This document shows positions 45,236 to 58,109 of a stretch of DNA of 64,000 nucleotides, piece after piece; the stretch's first letter is position 1; each line of letters begins with the position of its first letter. Source of the stretch: Manis javanica. Its lineage: Eukaryota > Chordata > Mammalia > Pholidota > Manidae. Made by a program: the position numbers and the translations under genes. The notes beneath the pieces were generated by a model. The model was not told the origin of the DNA. It was given only the letters and a program-made list of their open reading frames with translations, and searched no databases. The stretch spans positions 41,797,501-41,861,500 of the forward strand of contig NC_133170.1 of assembly GCF_040802235.1 (NCBI RefSeq). The letters are read 5' to 3'.

Positions 45236-46150
45236 TTAATCTTATATCCTTTTCTAGCATCTGTTTTTGCAAATGAGAGCTAAGACTCCAATCTGATTTT
45301 TGTTTCCATTTTTATCTTCCCAAATCCCCTCTAGAAGCTGTGTTCTGTATTCTAGTTTTTCTTTTATAGGTATTTTTTAAACTGTGATTTATTCTTCTTG
45401 GCATTCAGTGAGCCTTTTAACCTGAAGTCTTAATTCTGTCTTTATTTTTGTTCTTACTGCTCACTAATTTGCTCTTCATCTGTATTGATTCTGTTATTCA
45501 GTTCATATATTGATATATTAATTTTAATATTAATTCTTTTGGTTTTATAGAGTTGTTTATTTTTCATATTTGTAACACCTTTTGGAATCTCTTTAAGGAC
45601 ATCCAACATGTTTATCTTAAAGCTCTTTTTTTTTTTGGTTTTGCTTACTTTGTTAACATTATTTTCTCAAGAATTAGTTCTTCTGTTAATTCATCTCTTC
45701 TACTATACGGGATTTCCTAAAATGCTTGTCAATTTTTGATTGTTTGCTCACATTTGTGTTGAAAACAACTCTTTGCTTCTGTGAAGGTTCTGGCCTTCAT
45801 AGAGAAGCATATTTCCTATGGTGTTCAGGTATGGATTGCATGGTCTTGTAGATGGGATAAACTATAACTTATCTTTCATATGTGGAAGTCTCCCCTCTTC
45901 TCCTGAGTATTTCACTATTTGAGGAAGTACTCTGCATCTTTGGCCAAATATCCAGACCATTTACTTTAGTCTGTAGATAAATGTCAACCACATGTACTGC
46001 TTAACTCAAGGAAGGCTTACAGTGAGAAGCCAACATGCCATGGTGCCCCATAAACATTTTCTTGTCTACTTACACTTATTTATCCCATGGCCCCTGCTGT
46101 TCTTTATTTTCTAGTCTGGTTAGGTATATCTTTTTTTTTATTTCTAGGGG
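45236..46150 (-). mobile_element. Old L1M 3'-UTR-type fragment, antisense
   Basis: Third antisense segment of this type: 'gtgagccttttaacctgaag', 'tgctcttcatctgtattgat', 'gattctgttattcagttcat', 'gaatctctttaaggacatcc' and 'ggttctggccttcatagaga'. It ends in a T run near 46131-46140. Confidence 0.5.
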
Positions 46151-49100
46151 GTCTAAGCCCAGATTCTCATCTCAATCTCTATTGCCCTACATTTTACTTT
46201 TTACATTTTGAATTTTCATGTAAAATTTCACTTGAAAACAGCTGATTAGTAAATAAGCTTTTAAAAATCTCCCCAAACATGATCTTATATCTATTAATAA
46301 TTACACCCTATGAGCAACCTGCTGATAACTTGTATTATGCTATCTATATTTCTCTATTCTTATTAATGATGATACCACTGCATGTCAACAGTTTCTGAGA
46401 GGCAGTCACTAGGAAGAAAACTTTCAATACCAGAAGGGGATTTAAGTAGACCTAATGATAATGAGTTGCATTTATAAAAAGAATTTATTCCCATAATGAA
46501 ACTAACACTAGTTTCTTATATATGTTGATGTACCTACAAGCTTAGATGTGGTTGGGCCCGTCCGGAGTGAACTTAAGAATCTGACTGAGTGAGGGCAATC
46601 TTCTAATCTTATAAACGTTTCAGTAATATGTGAAACTATTTAAGATCAGGTTTAGCATTTAACCATATATGGCATAATGCAGCCACTGGTGTGGCAAAGA
46701 CATAAACCTTCCTGGGCCTGTGAGAAGCCACCCTCTGTTCTCTCTGCTGTGTTCTGCAGTGCACTATAAGCAACATTGGACAGGGAGGCGATTTTCTATT
46801 ATTTGACTGGGGTGGGTGGAATAATTTTAATTGCTAAGAAATTGCATTTTCATTGTAAAGCAATTCAAGTTATAGCAGATTCATAATGCAGCTATTGTAA
46901 AAATGACATTTCGGTGACATTTCTGTGAGAAGAACATGGTGATTTTGCAAATGACATGGTGAGGGCATAGCAGTTTTGCGAATAACACATTTTCACAATA
47001 CGTGTGCTGGGAGCATAAATAATGATGATGGCAATAATATTAATAATAATGGCATTCCATGAGAAAAAACCTTTTATATCTGCAATTCCAAAGTTCTTTA
47101 ACTCAAATGTATCCACTTTACACTCCACTCAAATAATTGCTTTTGAGTGTTTTTGATGGAAAGGAACTGAGGAACAACTGGTTATCCAAATCTGATGAAA
47201 TTAACAGCAAACAGACATAGAACTCTATTTTCTTTTAAAAAGTCTTTGGGGATGGCTCACCAGAATGAGAGTCATGCAGGTCCTGGTGATGATCTTGTTC
47301 AGATTTTATTGTAGATGTATTTCCATCAGTTTCTTAGGTGGGTTTTAGGTGAGCAATTAGCATCTTCTCTTTTCTTGTACATAAAAGAAAATGTAGCATT
47401 GTTTTATTTCAGGATGAGCTGAGCTGCTCATTTCAAATATGTTTATAAAATGCTCTACTAAGTTAAACAGGTGAGCTTCTTTTGTTAGCCTGAGGGCATA
47501 TTATTCCCACAGTGGATATGTCATCACCATTTTATTTTCACAATGTCATTATCATGTCATAAATACAGAAATTTCCCTTTTTTTCCTCTACATATATTTT
47601 AAGAGAAAAATAGCTCCTTAGCAATTATATTGTCAGTGATGGAAATAAGAACTGGAGTGATGGCTATCAGCAAGCATGACCCATGTGGTCAGCATTCTGC
47701 CATGAAGGTCACCAGTATAATTTATTAAACACCCTGAAAGCCAGAGAAAAAGTTTACCCTTTGAACAAATGACTTAGCTGTGTATTGTTGATTTCATCTC
47801 AATGTGCATGAATGAAATGGCTTACTCAAAGTTTAGAATTTGGAGTCAGAGCTTAATTACATGTTACTGATACCTTCTATTTAAATGGTACCTTATATTT
47901 AGGTTGCACTTATTATATTTGGCCTAATACAAAACATATTGAAACTGAGGTTCTCTCCCAGGCTTGAATGGAGTCAAGTGTAGTGGTAAGAACAACATTT
48001 AGAAATCCTAGTTTGCATCCACTTGAAAGTTGTTTTCCAATAACCAGCCATTTACTTTGTTATGCATTAAGTTGGCATTGGAAATATAATTTGAATGTTA
48101 CTTTATCATTAGGTCTGGTCTTTTGGAAGGGTAGGCTTAATGAAAGAATATTTTTTTAAAGAAAAAAGGGTGTTTTTGTTTTTCAAACAAAGCACTTGCT
48201 CTTTTAAAAATCCAATTTGCTTTATTGGGCTGAGAAAATTTGTTTCCAAGCTAATTCCATTACTGACTTACTGCTATAGTGAATACCAGAGAGCTAATCA
48301 ATTCTTCTGTTTCAGAGGCTATGATTTACATCTTGTTTGGATTACTTGGTCCTGTGATGTCAAGCCTTCAATCAAAATTCTATGGTCTGACTTCATTTTC
48401 ACAGCTTGCAGGCAGCATCTCCTATATTTTGCCAATACAGAGTTGCCATGCTTCTTGTCAGTGTTCACTCGAAGGACTAAATGGTGAGGTGCATCAATGC
48501 ATGTCAGAACTACAATGCAAATGTGTCACAAAACATTGACATCATAACATCTGCAAACGAGTCATTTTCATGTGGATAACAGTAAGTAATACCATTTCCC
48601 TGCCATTGCCTCAGCTAAGAAGAACACAATTACAGAGCCAGTATGGAAGAGATGTGCCTATATTTCATTCCAGGTTTTGTAAAAGACTGTTTGCAAAACA
48701 AAGGAAAGTATATTCAAATATTTAAAGATAAACTGTCAGTATGGTTGGTCAAGACCCAGAGTAGAATCAGGGAGCTTGGACCTTGAATGAGAGAAATTAT
48801 AAAATTAACCTGGTATAAAAATCTCACCTAAACTTTAGGTTCTCGACATGGTTATTAAAATGACTGACAACACAAATGAAAAGGTCAGACCTCACTGCAT
48901 ACCTCTGAGCCTCTACCAGATTTGGAGAAAGAAAGGAAACATAAACCCATGTCTTCAGGACAACTCAGTCAGCCTCTTCAAACAATACCATGACCAAGTG
49001 CTGTCAAATGAGGTGCCTGACCACAAAGGAGACAAAAAAATCTACTCACAAGTTAGACTTAGTTGGTGTGTGGAGACCGTGCGACACCAGGTTAGGGGTT

Positions 49101-50974
49101 ACTGTGCACAGTTACTGGGTTCATGGCTCCTTGCCACTAACCCACTCACTCCATCTAGGAATACTCTGGGGAAGACCCAGATACTCAGTCACACTTTCTG
49201 TTGGGAGGAATGTTCAATACCATCTAGTTCAGGCATCTTATATGTGGTCCTGAGCAGTCTTAAAATTCAGTAAAGGCAGTTTAAGCCCCATGAAGAGACT
49301 GAGATGTGAGTGCGTCCCATTCCCACTGAAAATATAGCAGATCCAGTTCTTAGCTACTATTTTCCATCATAAAAGGGGTTCTACTGCTAAAGTTTGTAAA
49401 CTACATCTCCAATTTCACCCCTCATTCCACAAAAACCTATGCCAGAGAGGGGTGTGATTTATGCAAAATCAAGGCCACATGGTAGAATTAGGTGCTTAAT
49501 AATATGGAAATTACTTTGCTGAACTGAGAAAGAAATGTTAAATGTTGGGTAGAACTTGGTGGCTGGAGAATTAATGAATTAGTAACAGAAAAAACACATT
49601 TTTTAATTTGATATTCATGTCTGCTTTTTACTCTTGCTTTACTGCTTCTTAGCCAGAAAATGTGGTTTTCTACCAGGCATTTTTGTTAGGCCAGTATACA
49701 AAATAGAAAATTCCTGTCCTGGTAACAGATTTCTCACTGTGAGGTAGCATTGTGGACAATAGAATCATTTCCCATCCCTCAGGTATTTTATCTGAAGAGC
49801 TCATTTTGGTGCCAGAAAAAGAATTCTGCCCTTGGCAATATGTTGGCTATTATCCAGTATACTAGGTGCTAATAATCCCTTGGTCATCAGGACAAAGAGC
49901 AGAGGTTCTCATGCTGAGCCGTCAGGCCCATGGGATAGAGGAATCTATATCCTATCAACCTGCTGATGTCTCTTTCCTCTAGCTGATTCCTGATGTGGCC
50001 ACAGGATGCCCCTGACTTCATGTTGTGCAAACCCCTCCCCTCTGTTGTCTAGCTGCCTCTGTTCTTCCAGGGACAGCAGCTGCTGCCACCCAGCCCACAG
50101 CACCGTTCTGGGATGCCTCAGGGAATGGCTGGAACTCTCCCAAGGGCTGATTCAACACCACTGAGTTTGGTATCAAATATTTCCCACTTCATGGAAAATA
50201 TGTTAAGGAAATACCACTTACAATGAGAAGTTCCAAAATTGACCAAATATTGTGAGAGTGGCTTGCACTATTTATTTTTAGTCTATTAGATCAATTTGTG
50301 GCATTGAGTATTTTCTGTATTAATGTATCATGTTTTTCTGAAACTCAAATTGAGGTCACAGATTAGATTCACTCACTGAAAAAGGCAGCTTTCCTGTGTA
50401 GGAAGAGGAAATATTCTTACTTCTTTTTAAATTCTGAATTATTTTTCTCAACCTAACCTCCCCTCACTTCTCTACCTCCCACCTTTAAAGCTTGGAGCTC
50501 AGGAGCTGGAGGTTTAAATAAAGGTGGTATGCCTTTAAAACCAGTGCAAGCAAATGGGTTATAATAACCCAACAGGATCTTGGGCCATCATAACATTTAA
50601 TCTGCATTATATCTCACTTCCTAATTGCTACTTCCATTCCAATTGTAGGCAGAAAGGGTAGGTGAGTGAGGCATTTCAGATAAGTGCCAGTAAAACAAGT
50701 TTGCCTTACAGCTGGTGAGCCCCAAACACACGTTCACAGTGCCTTATGGCCGTATTCCATCAGATGATCCCATAAACTAAAAATAATCACCCCTAATACT
50801 AATACCTCCTCTCCTTCATTGTTGCTGGTCGCTACAGTGCTGCATTTGACTGTGAAGAATTCACCGCCATTATTACCCTCAGTGTCTCTCTCTCTGAAAT
50901 GTGATCTAATTGCAGAATCCACACCTGTTCCACAGTTCAATAGAATTCAGCTTTGATGGAGGCAGACTTTCAAA
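46151..50974. other. Repeat-poor 4.8 kb, no gene recognised
   Basis: This is the longest stretch without a repeat I can name. Parts, notably 46560-47150 and 48140-48560, read like conserved non-coding sequence, but I cannot test that. The largest frames (141 codons at 48848-49273, 115 codons at 48140-48487) lack recognisable domains. A single CC(A/T)6GG box lies at 46663-46672. Confidence 0.4.
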
Positions 50975-51017
50975 TCACACACACACACACATGCACACTT
51001 GTGTACACACACATAGA
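50975..51017 (+). repeat. Imperfect (CA)n with a TG inversion
   Basis: A CA run at about 50977-50990, then 'atgcacacttgtgtacacac' and a second short CA run. Alternating purine-pyrimidine text. Confidence 0.85.
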
Positions 51018-51950
51018 CAATTACCTAGGAGTTCAGTTGGGGGTCAAAAATAAATAAATTAATAAAGAGGGTGAGTTTATCAGAAAATAATATTATGGGG
51101 AGGCGGAGGGAAAAAAGGCTGTGTTTTGTGGTCACTGGAAGATTGCTGATGGGTGCATAAATAAGGCATGCTGGAACATCTGTTCTTTGTTGTGCATTCA
51201 GCTTTTTAATGTGTTCAAAGAGCAGCTCTGATGCATCGCTGACTACCACTCCCCATCCGAGCAACATTTTACCAGAAAATAATAAACCTTCCTGGTGGGG
51301 TGCAGGGAGCCAAAGCATTCGGGCACTGCCATTAATTTGGAAATATCTCTTTTTCTGGGATTTTAGAATCTCTCTCCCTTTGAACATTGCACAAATTTGG
51401 GACCCAGCCTAGCATTCCTATCAGCCTAAACATTAAATCAGTCTGAATATCTATTAAACCTTTTTTTTTTTTTGAGTCAGTAATGGAAAGGATGGGGGGG
51501 GGTAGTCAAACCAAAGTTTATATACATTTTTTCCCTGCTTTTAATTCTATTAATGTGAGCTCCCATCTATTAGGATTATTCTTAACATGTTCCAGTATTT
51601 ATTTGTACTGATAAAATTCAGAGGCAGCTGAGGCCCCTGACAGTTGAACAATATTGGCTGGTTATTTTGATACAGTGTGGTAGGCAGCAAAAGATTAAAA
51701 AACGGAGCTTCCTAAACTGAGGAAAACCAGCTTGAATTCTAAAATAAAATTTTAGCAGCATGGATTTCTCTTGCCATAGGCTATGAGGCTACTATGAATT
51801 TCAGATGCATTTCCTGAGCTGTCAATGAGGTGGAAAGATGGGATTGGCATTATGAAGATTTGTTGCAGCTCTATTCAGTGTAATTGCAAGTGAAGGTATA
51901 GCGACATTAAACCACCACCCAAGAAGAGCAGTTTACACACATGCAGTATA
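51018..51950. promoter_or_regulatory. Candidate conserved non-coding element
   Basis: Repeat-free, rich in evenly mixed motifs such as TAATTT, ATTAAT, AACAATATTGG at about 51647 and ATTTGCAT-like text. It is interrupted only by a T run (51461-51473) and a G run (about 51495-51502). The style resembles ultraconserved-type vertebrate enhancers. A 120-codon minus frame (51025-51387) has no domain. Inference only. Confidence 0.3.
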
Positions 51951-53269
51951 GAAACAGCTTGCCAGGCAACTCTAGGACCAGGATGGGAATTTCTTTATGT
52001 CACTTACTTGGCTTCTGCATCTCCCTGTCTTTTAGGTCACAGCTCAGAAGAGCCACAATACCAACTAGCTGCTGGAGGTTGTTTCCATTATAAGCTGGAC
52101 TAAATCTTGTAAAAGTGAGACAGGGCTTTTGGGTACAAGGCTGTTATTTAAACTCTCTCTTGCCAACGTTCTCTCTTTGCAATCTTGGTGTCTAAACTCT
52201 GGTCTTCATGTTCTTGTCCCCAGTCCAGCCTTTTCCACAGGCTAATCACCCTTTGATTTATGTCAGGGAGGAGGGGTCTCCAGTGGGCTCTGATTCTATA
52301 AAATTTGCATATAGTGGGTCTCCTAGACCTTGAGTCTATAATATCAGAAGACAGATATTTGTGATTAGATGGTTAGTTTTTTTGTTAGCACCATCCTTTT
52401 ATTGGCTTTGCATGGTCCATTTTTTGGACAACCTGATGGTTTACAATGTTCAGCATCAAGGTAATGTAATCTAAAGATAGTGGATTTGTCACTGATCAAA
52501 CCTAATTATGTTATGCTTGAATGTATCTTGCTGCTTAAAAAAATCCCACAGACTGATAACTTTCTAAATGGTCAAAGAAAATGACCGTTTCCAAAGGAGT
52601 TTTCTACTGTGTACTTTCAACACCATTGGCATGGAAGTATATGCTGATTTATGGACAGCTATAGAAAATTTAAGAAAATTTAATTATCTTTAAGGTAGAT
52701 TTATTTTGTGAATATGTGGTTAGGGTATATTATATACAAACTTATTGCACATAACAATTGTCCAGTTAATGAATTTTCACAATAATGTTTGTAAAGTTAT
52801 ACTATTTACCAAATAACTTTTTTTTGGTATAAAAACCTTTAACCCCCAAATTTCACTAGATAAGCATTCTATGAGAAGCATGTTTTGACATTATCATCTC
52901 AGGCAAAGACAAACTCATTTACTGAACACAAATTTCTAGTCAAAGAATGGCATGTGGAACAAATTTTAATTTCATGCCATATTCAGATGAACCCCAAAGT
53001 TTTGCACTGTGTGTGTAAACCAAGTGAAAGGCAGGAAAATGTAACACTCTCTGTGATGCTATTTTCACAGGTCTCAAAGCTCAACTTTACCATTTTCTGG
53101 TCAAATTTTCAAAGAAAAAAATATTAATACAAGGCCATGTAATTCTGATATTGAAAGTGTGAATGAGAACCAGTGTCCTGATTTTCCACCACCTTCCATA
53201 AAAGCCTCCATTCTGTAGTAGATTTCGTGACGCACAGACTAGGTTTCCCTTTAGTACCAAATAATTTAT
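51951..53269. other. Repeat-poor 1.3 kb, nothing recognised
   Basis: Mixed composition with AT-rich text after 52620. No named repeat. Confidence 0.4.
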
Positions 53270-53944
53270 TACCTAATATTTGGGGATGCCATGGACAGAC
53301 CACCTCAACTCACAGTCTTCTCTGGGAATTGCCCTAAACTGAAGAGAATTACCTTGGCCGGAGTATTGCCATATTCCCAGGAGCAGCCTCAACCCAATGA
53401 CTTGGAGAAGTGGGGGTTCAGTCTAATTCAGGGCAATTTGGAAGGGCCTTCCCAATGCCAGAACTACCAAAGGCTGAAGAACTTGTTGAGACTAGTCAGC
53501 CTAATCTTATTTTTTTCATTCTCCTTCATAGCAAAGACCTCTCCTTAAACTTTTGGCACATGAATCCCTATTTCAGAATGCTCTCCTGGGAAAGAGAGCG
53601 CTTGCAGAAGCCTCTCACTCCTGTGCCAGCAACCTCCGCTGTTCACAGCCTGATGAGCACAGTGACCTTCAGCATAGACTTTACCTTTTCTGTATACACT
53701 GTATTTGTCATCTTATTCATTGTTTATATGAACTTACTTTCATTGTTTGATAGATTTTTTCAATCTGTGAAATTCTTTGGATCCTTGTGTCAGGATGGAG
53801 TGAATCATAATTTTCCCCGTGAAAATGAATATAAGTATTGTCCTGTATCATTCTATTTCAATGTGTTTGCACAGCCGTGAGGCTTTGGGAGAAGTTGAAG
53901 TAAAGTGAGGGATAGGTGTTCTTAGACGTATCAGCTGGAGTGTT
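53270..53944. other. Unassigned segment with one of the longest non-repeat frames
   Basis: The + strand is open for 156 codons at 53410-53880, overlapped by 85- and 65-codon frames. The products have no recognised domain. The text at 53285-53500 has the look of an old LTR-like repeat, so chance openness is the better explanation. Confidence 0.3.
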
Positions 53945-54300
53945 TTCACCAGTGTATAACAGAAGATCCACCTCAAGGTGACTTAAATAATAGGGCAAAA
54001 ATATTCTGTCAGTTAGTGAGAATTCAAGGTAGGAAAGTTCCAGGATGGATACTAATTCAGTAGCTCAGTAATGTCATCAAGGTCCCAACTTCCAGCTTTT
54101 CATACCATCATGCTCAGTGTATCAGCTATACTTCTTGTGGCCACAGAATGGCTGCCACCATGAGAGGCATGTCAAGCGGCTAGAAGAAGGGAAGAGAGCA
54201 TGGCCTTCCCCTGCATCCATCTTCAAAAACAAGACAACCTTCCTCAGAAGCTCCCTTAGTTGTCTCCATTCATGTCTCTCTGGGTAGAATTTTTGTCAAG
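53945..54300 (-). repeat. Unnamed old mammalian repeat
   Basis: The order 'cacctcaaggtgacttaaat', 'aggtaggaaagttccaggat', 'gtagctcagtaatgtcatca', 'aggtcccaacttccagcttt', 'cttgtggccacagaatggct' and 'gccaccatgagaggcatg' matches a dispersed repeat I remember by its 'gtggcaagatggctgcc' phrase. Name and strand convention are uncertain. Confidence 0.5.
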
Positions 54301-55129
54301 TGCTCATTATTAAACCAATAACCAGCAATAGAAGTGGAATCGCCGTGTCTTACCAACATTCACCCCTTGGGCTTGGAGGTGGGCCCACCCTTCCGTGAAG
54401 CACAAGGCTATCCAATATCTGAACAGACCTGGGCTTTTGTCAGTGAGGACAGAGGGGATGGCTCTTGGGTAGTGTCCATTGATGTTAGAAAAGCCTGTAA
54501 CTCTTCTTGCCAAGGAGTCTTGCCGCTGTTCTTGACTTACAGTAACTAACATATGGCTTGAATCTAAGAAGCATGATTCAGCAATGGTTTAAGGAGTAAA
54601 ATTATTTATAAATTATTTCATAAATTCTTTATAAATCAAAATTTCTACATATTAGAGTATGTATATAGTACAAACATATGGATATAGATACAAATACACA
54701 ACCTTACACCACAGCCATGAATGTTTGTGTTGATGAGATTTCCAGGATGCCATCATTGTCTGGTTAAAAAAGTTGTTTCAGTTAAACTCTACATTTGGTG
54801 TCATAAAGTATTTTTTTAAAGGTTGATGGAAAAAAATATTTCCCCATTTAGTTAAATTCAACAAACCACTTCAAATCTGTTGGCATAGTTTGTATGTAGG
54901 ATTAAATATTTATTACTTGTAATATTTATGTATTTCTTTTTATAAAGTAATTCATTCTAAATGCAGAAATCTTTGAAAGTAAAAGACACTGTTTGTTTTG
55001 TTTTCTGGAAAGCCCCTAAAAAAATCTAAGAAAATTAAAGTCAGTGGTAACTTAAATGTGCAGGGTTGACCTCTTTCTATGCCCATCGGGTATTTCTCCT
55101 AGCAAAATGTTTTCACATATATATATTAT
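54301..55129. other. Spacer, nothing recognised
   Basis: AT-rich with no named repeat. Overlapping frames at 54310-54552 (80 and 71 codons) lack domains. Confidence 0.4.
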
Positions 55130-55438
55130 ATACCTAGTTGTGCAGGGTACAGTATGGTATACATCCTCTTATTATGTTTTAAAACTTACAAATATATATC
55201 ACAATTATTTTCTTAAATGGATAAATGAGGTTACACAATATGTTGTAAAATGGCTGTATAGTATTCCACTATAAGGAATTAATAAGGAATCAGTGTACTG
55301 CTGTTGAGTATTTAGATTACTTTTTTAATTTTAGATATTATAAGGCTGTCATGAACACATTTGGGTAAATACACTCACTCAGAAATTAAATAATCTCTTT
55401 AAGATAAGTTTCCTTACATTACATTGATGTAATGTACA
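55130..55438 (-). mobile_element. Old L1-type fragment, antisense
   Basis: The text 'ggctgtatagtattccacta', 'gttgagtatttagattactt' and 'taaggctgtcatgaacacat' is the antisense L1 block also present near 430-540 and 38160-38240. Confidence 0.5.
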
Positions 55439-55612
55439 GCAAAAGGGAATACAGTCAATAATATCGTATTAACTTTGGGTGGTGACAGAGGGTAACCAGA
55501 CGTACCGTGGTGATCATTTTGCAGTGTATATAAATGTCAAGCCACTATGTTGTACACCTAAAACTAATATAATATTGTATGTCAATTATATCTCAATAAA
55601 AAAATTATTCAT
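55439..55612 (+). mobile_element. L1 (L1MA-like) 3' end, sense
   Basis: The text 'tacagtcaataatatcgtat', 'taactttgggtggtgacaga', 'gggtaaccagacgtaccgtg', 'gtgatcattttgcagtgtat', 'actatgttgtacacctaaaa' and 'tgtcaattatatctcaataa' with an A-rich tail is a typical L1MA-class 3' terminus. Confidence 0.85.
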
Positions 55613-55785
55613 AGGATAAAACAATGAGCAAAAAATAAAATAAAATAAGAGCTACATTTTAAAAGACAATATATGAAAATGGTTCAAAAGTCAAAAACTA
55701 CAAAAAGGCTGTAAGTGAAAAATAAAACTATGTTTTTTGCCTTTGTCCTCTGTCATCCCTGTTTTTCTGGAAATAAGCAATTGTT
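55613..55785. other. A-rich spacer
   Basis: A-rich text following an L1 tail. Nothing else recognised. Confidence 0.4.
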
Positions 55786-56170
55786 TCAGTTATTTATTTC
55801 TGAGTAACCATCCACCCCAACCTTCATGTCTTAAAAAATTATTATTTGTTAATTCTTATTCTGTGGGTCAGCTTACTGCTTCCATTGCTGGTTATCTGGG
55901 TTTATTCACTGGGCTGCATCAGTTGGAGGGTTGGAAAGTCCGAGATGGCCTTGCTCACATGTCTGACACTTGTGGTGGCTGTCAGCTGGGATCCTTAGTA
56001 TATTCTATATGGTCTCCTATCCTCCAGTAAGGGAGGACCAAACGGGGCTTCTTCAGAACGTGGCAGTCACAAGATTCCATAAGGGTAAAATAGGAAGTTA
56101 CATCAGCTGCATTCTATTAGCAAAACAAGTCACAATGCCAGCCTAGATTCAAAAGGAGGTTTGAGCTACC
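55786..56170 (-). mobile_element. MLT1-like LTR relic, antisense
   Basis: It opens 'gtttcagttatttatttctg', 'agtaaccatccaccccaacc', 'tcatgtcttaaaaaattatt', 'ttctgtgggtcagcttactg', then 'cgagatggccttgctcacat', 'gtggtggctgtcagctggga', 'cattctattagcaaaacaag' and 'cagcctagattcaaaaggag'. The class is fairly clear, the subfamily is not. Confidence 0.6.
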
Positions 56171-57179
56171 GGCCTACGACTAATACAAGTATAGGCAATA
56201 GGTGTGGCTTCCCTGATTCGTTCTTAAAGAGAGGAGACTTGCCACTCCTTCCCATTTGTTCTTCCTGCTTCTGGAATGTGAGCATAACGACTGTGCTCCA
56301 AAAGCCTTTCCACTCATAGTCATGGCAGTAACAAGGGGACTCTTGATTCTCTTGAGCCCTTGATAAATTAGTGGAGCAGCAGCACCAGCCCTGAACATCA
56401 TCTTCACAGGAAAACAAAACCTGTGTGCTTATGCCAATTGCTTTGAACTTTGCTCCACAGGTAGCCAATTTTAAACCCAACTTACAGGGCATCCCTTTAC
56501 TTCAAATCTTTCTCTTCAGAGGATTTTCAGAGGATTGCAGCATCTTGATAAAATTTAGTATGCTTATAAGAGTGATGATAATATCCATTAATTTTTGTGG
56601 ATTCAGTCTGATTTTTTTTGGTGTTTCAGTCTGCTAATATGAAAAGTGATTTTGAATGTTATCATTGTCATCTTAAGTGGATTTTAGGTAAATTTTACTT
56701 GGTTGATATTTGTTGAAAACTGCATTGTATTGCTTAGGACTATAGTTTACAAAACTTCTAGTCCTAGAGGTTTGAGTTGAAGTCTCACTTTAAAAATTGG
56801 CAATTAGCATAAATTTATATGCTGGCAAACTAATGTTAGCATGGCACAAATGCTATAAATGTCACTAAATTGAAAAAAAATTTTAACATTTTTAAAGTCA
56901 AAGATTTGAAGCACTTTTTTGTGATTTAAAATTTCCTATTTCACTTTAATACTTCTCTGATCTGTTCCCACTTTTCCTGCTCTCTCCTTTTCCATTAGCC
57001 TATTCACCATCTCCCTTTGGAATGACAAGTGGTGATAAATGTGTTTGGTCAGATTTCCAAAAAATATGCATCATAATGCTCCAGCTTTTGTCTGACCAAT
57101 TCATGTCAGGGATTATCAGTTTAGGCATGCAAACTCCTCAAAAAGACCAAAGACCTCTTTTGTTAAAAAGAGGTAATAT
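56171..57179. other. About 1 kb, nothing recognised
   Basis: AT-rich after 56600. The 108-codon minus frame at 56166-56492 starts in the LTR relic and has no domain. Confidence 0.4.
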
Positions 57180-57300
57180 GCATTTTGTAATATGTATAAA
57201 TACTGGATCAGTGTGGTGCACACCTGAAACAAGGGCAATCTGTATGCTAATTATTCTTCAATTTAAAAAAGTAATTATCAAATAAATAAATAAATAATGA
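57180..57300 (+). mobile_element. L1 3'-terminal fragment, sense
   Basis: The text 'gtgtggtgcacacctgaaac', 'gtatgctaattattcttcaa' and a tail of (AAAT)n units at about 57280-57297 resembles the last 100 bp of an old L1. Confidence 0.55.
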
Positions 57301-58109
57301 CTGATAAATAAAAGAAATGAAAAATATTTTCCAACTAATACAACTAAAACTGAGATAGGGACAAAGTTATTTGGGGTGGTGGGGGGGAATAGTGACATAA
57401 TTTCAATGATACATTAAAGTAAAACTTAATGCTATTTGTTTTGTCTGCTAAAGGCCTCACAAATTATCTGTTAATATTTTTAAAAGATAAAATTGGATAA
57501 AATCTACCAGTGGATGACAATAGTTAAGCTCTATGACGAAATGGAAACCAAATTATTCTTTGCATATATTTAAGGCCATAAAAACAATTCCTTAACTTTT
57601 TGAAGATGAGATGCAATTTTAATGTACCAGTACAGCACACCATTGGGGCACTTTGTCCCATCCAGTAAATTAAAGTTTAAGTTAATCAACAAATCTAAAA
57701 TAAACAAGCACACAAACAAAATCTTGTGAAGATGATCTATTTCAGTAGCTGTGGTGGTATGTGGATTGGGAGATTGAGAGGCCTTCCAATTCTCAAGAAA
57801 AAGAAATATACATGCACTGGAAAAATCTCAATGGATTTATGATTCTTAATTCTTCATGAGAAAAGTGTTAGCTATTAGTGATGAAAGATTAAGCTGATTG
57901 ACCATTGTAGGTGTATAAGCATGTTATACGAAGCATTAGCCTTTGAGATGTTCCCTTAAGAAAGGATTCTATGTTTAGGCTACAATTGTTACTGCAGCTC
58001 TCATGATAATTCACAATTGAAAAGGCATTCAAAATTCTCCAAGAAGTTTCTCCTATACAGTCCGGTTTAACCCGGTGTTCCCCCCACCTCCCCAAAAGAT
58101 TATCAGCTA
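57301..58109. other. About 0.8 kb AT-rich, nothing recognised
   Basis: Contains a G-rich run near 57376-57387. No gene. Confidence 0.4.

Noticed and set aside
46663-46672. Perfect CArG box CCATATATGG
   Set aside because: CC(A/T)6GG is expected several times by chance in 64 kb of AT-rich DNA; another lies at 5880-5889.
53410-53880. 156-codon + strand frame with a hydrophobic middle
   Set aside because: The hydrophobic stretch comes from T-rich DNA. The upstream text looks like an old repeat and no family is recognised.
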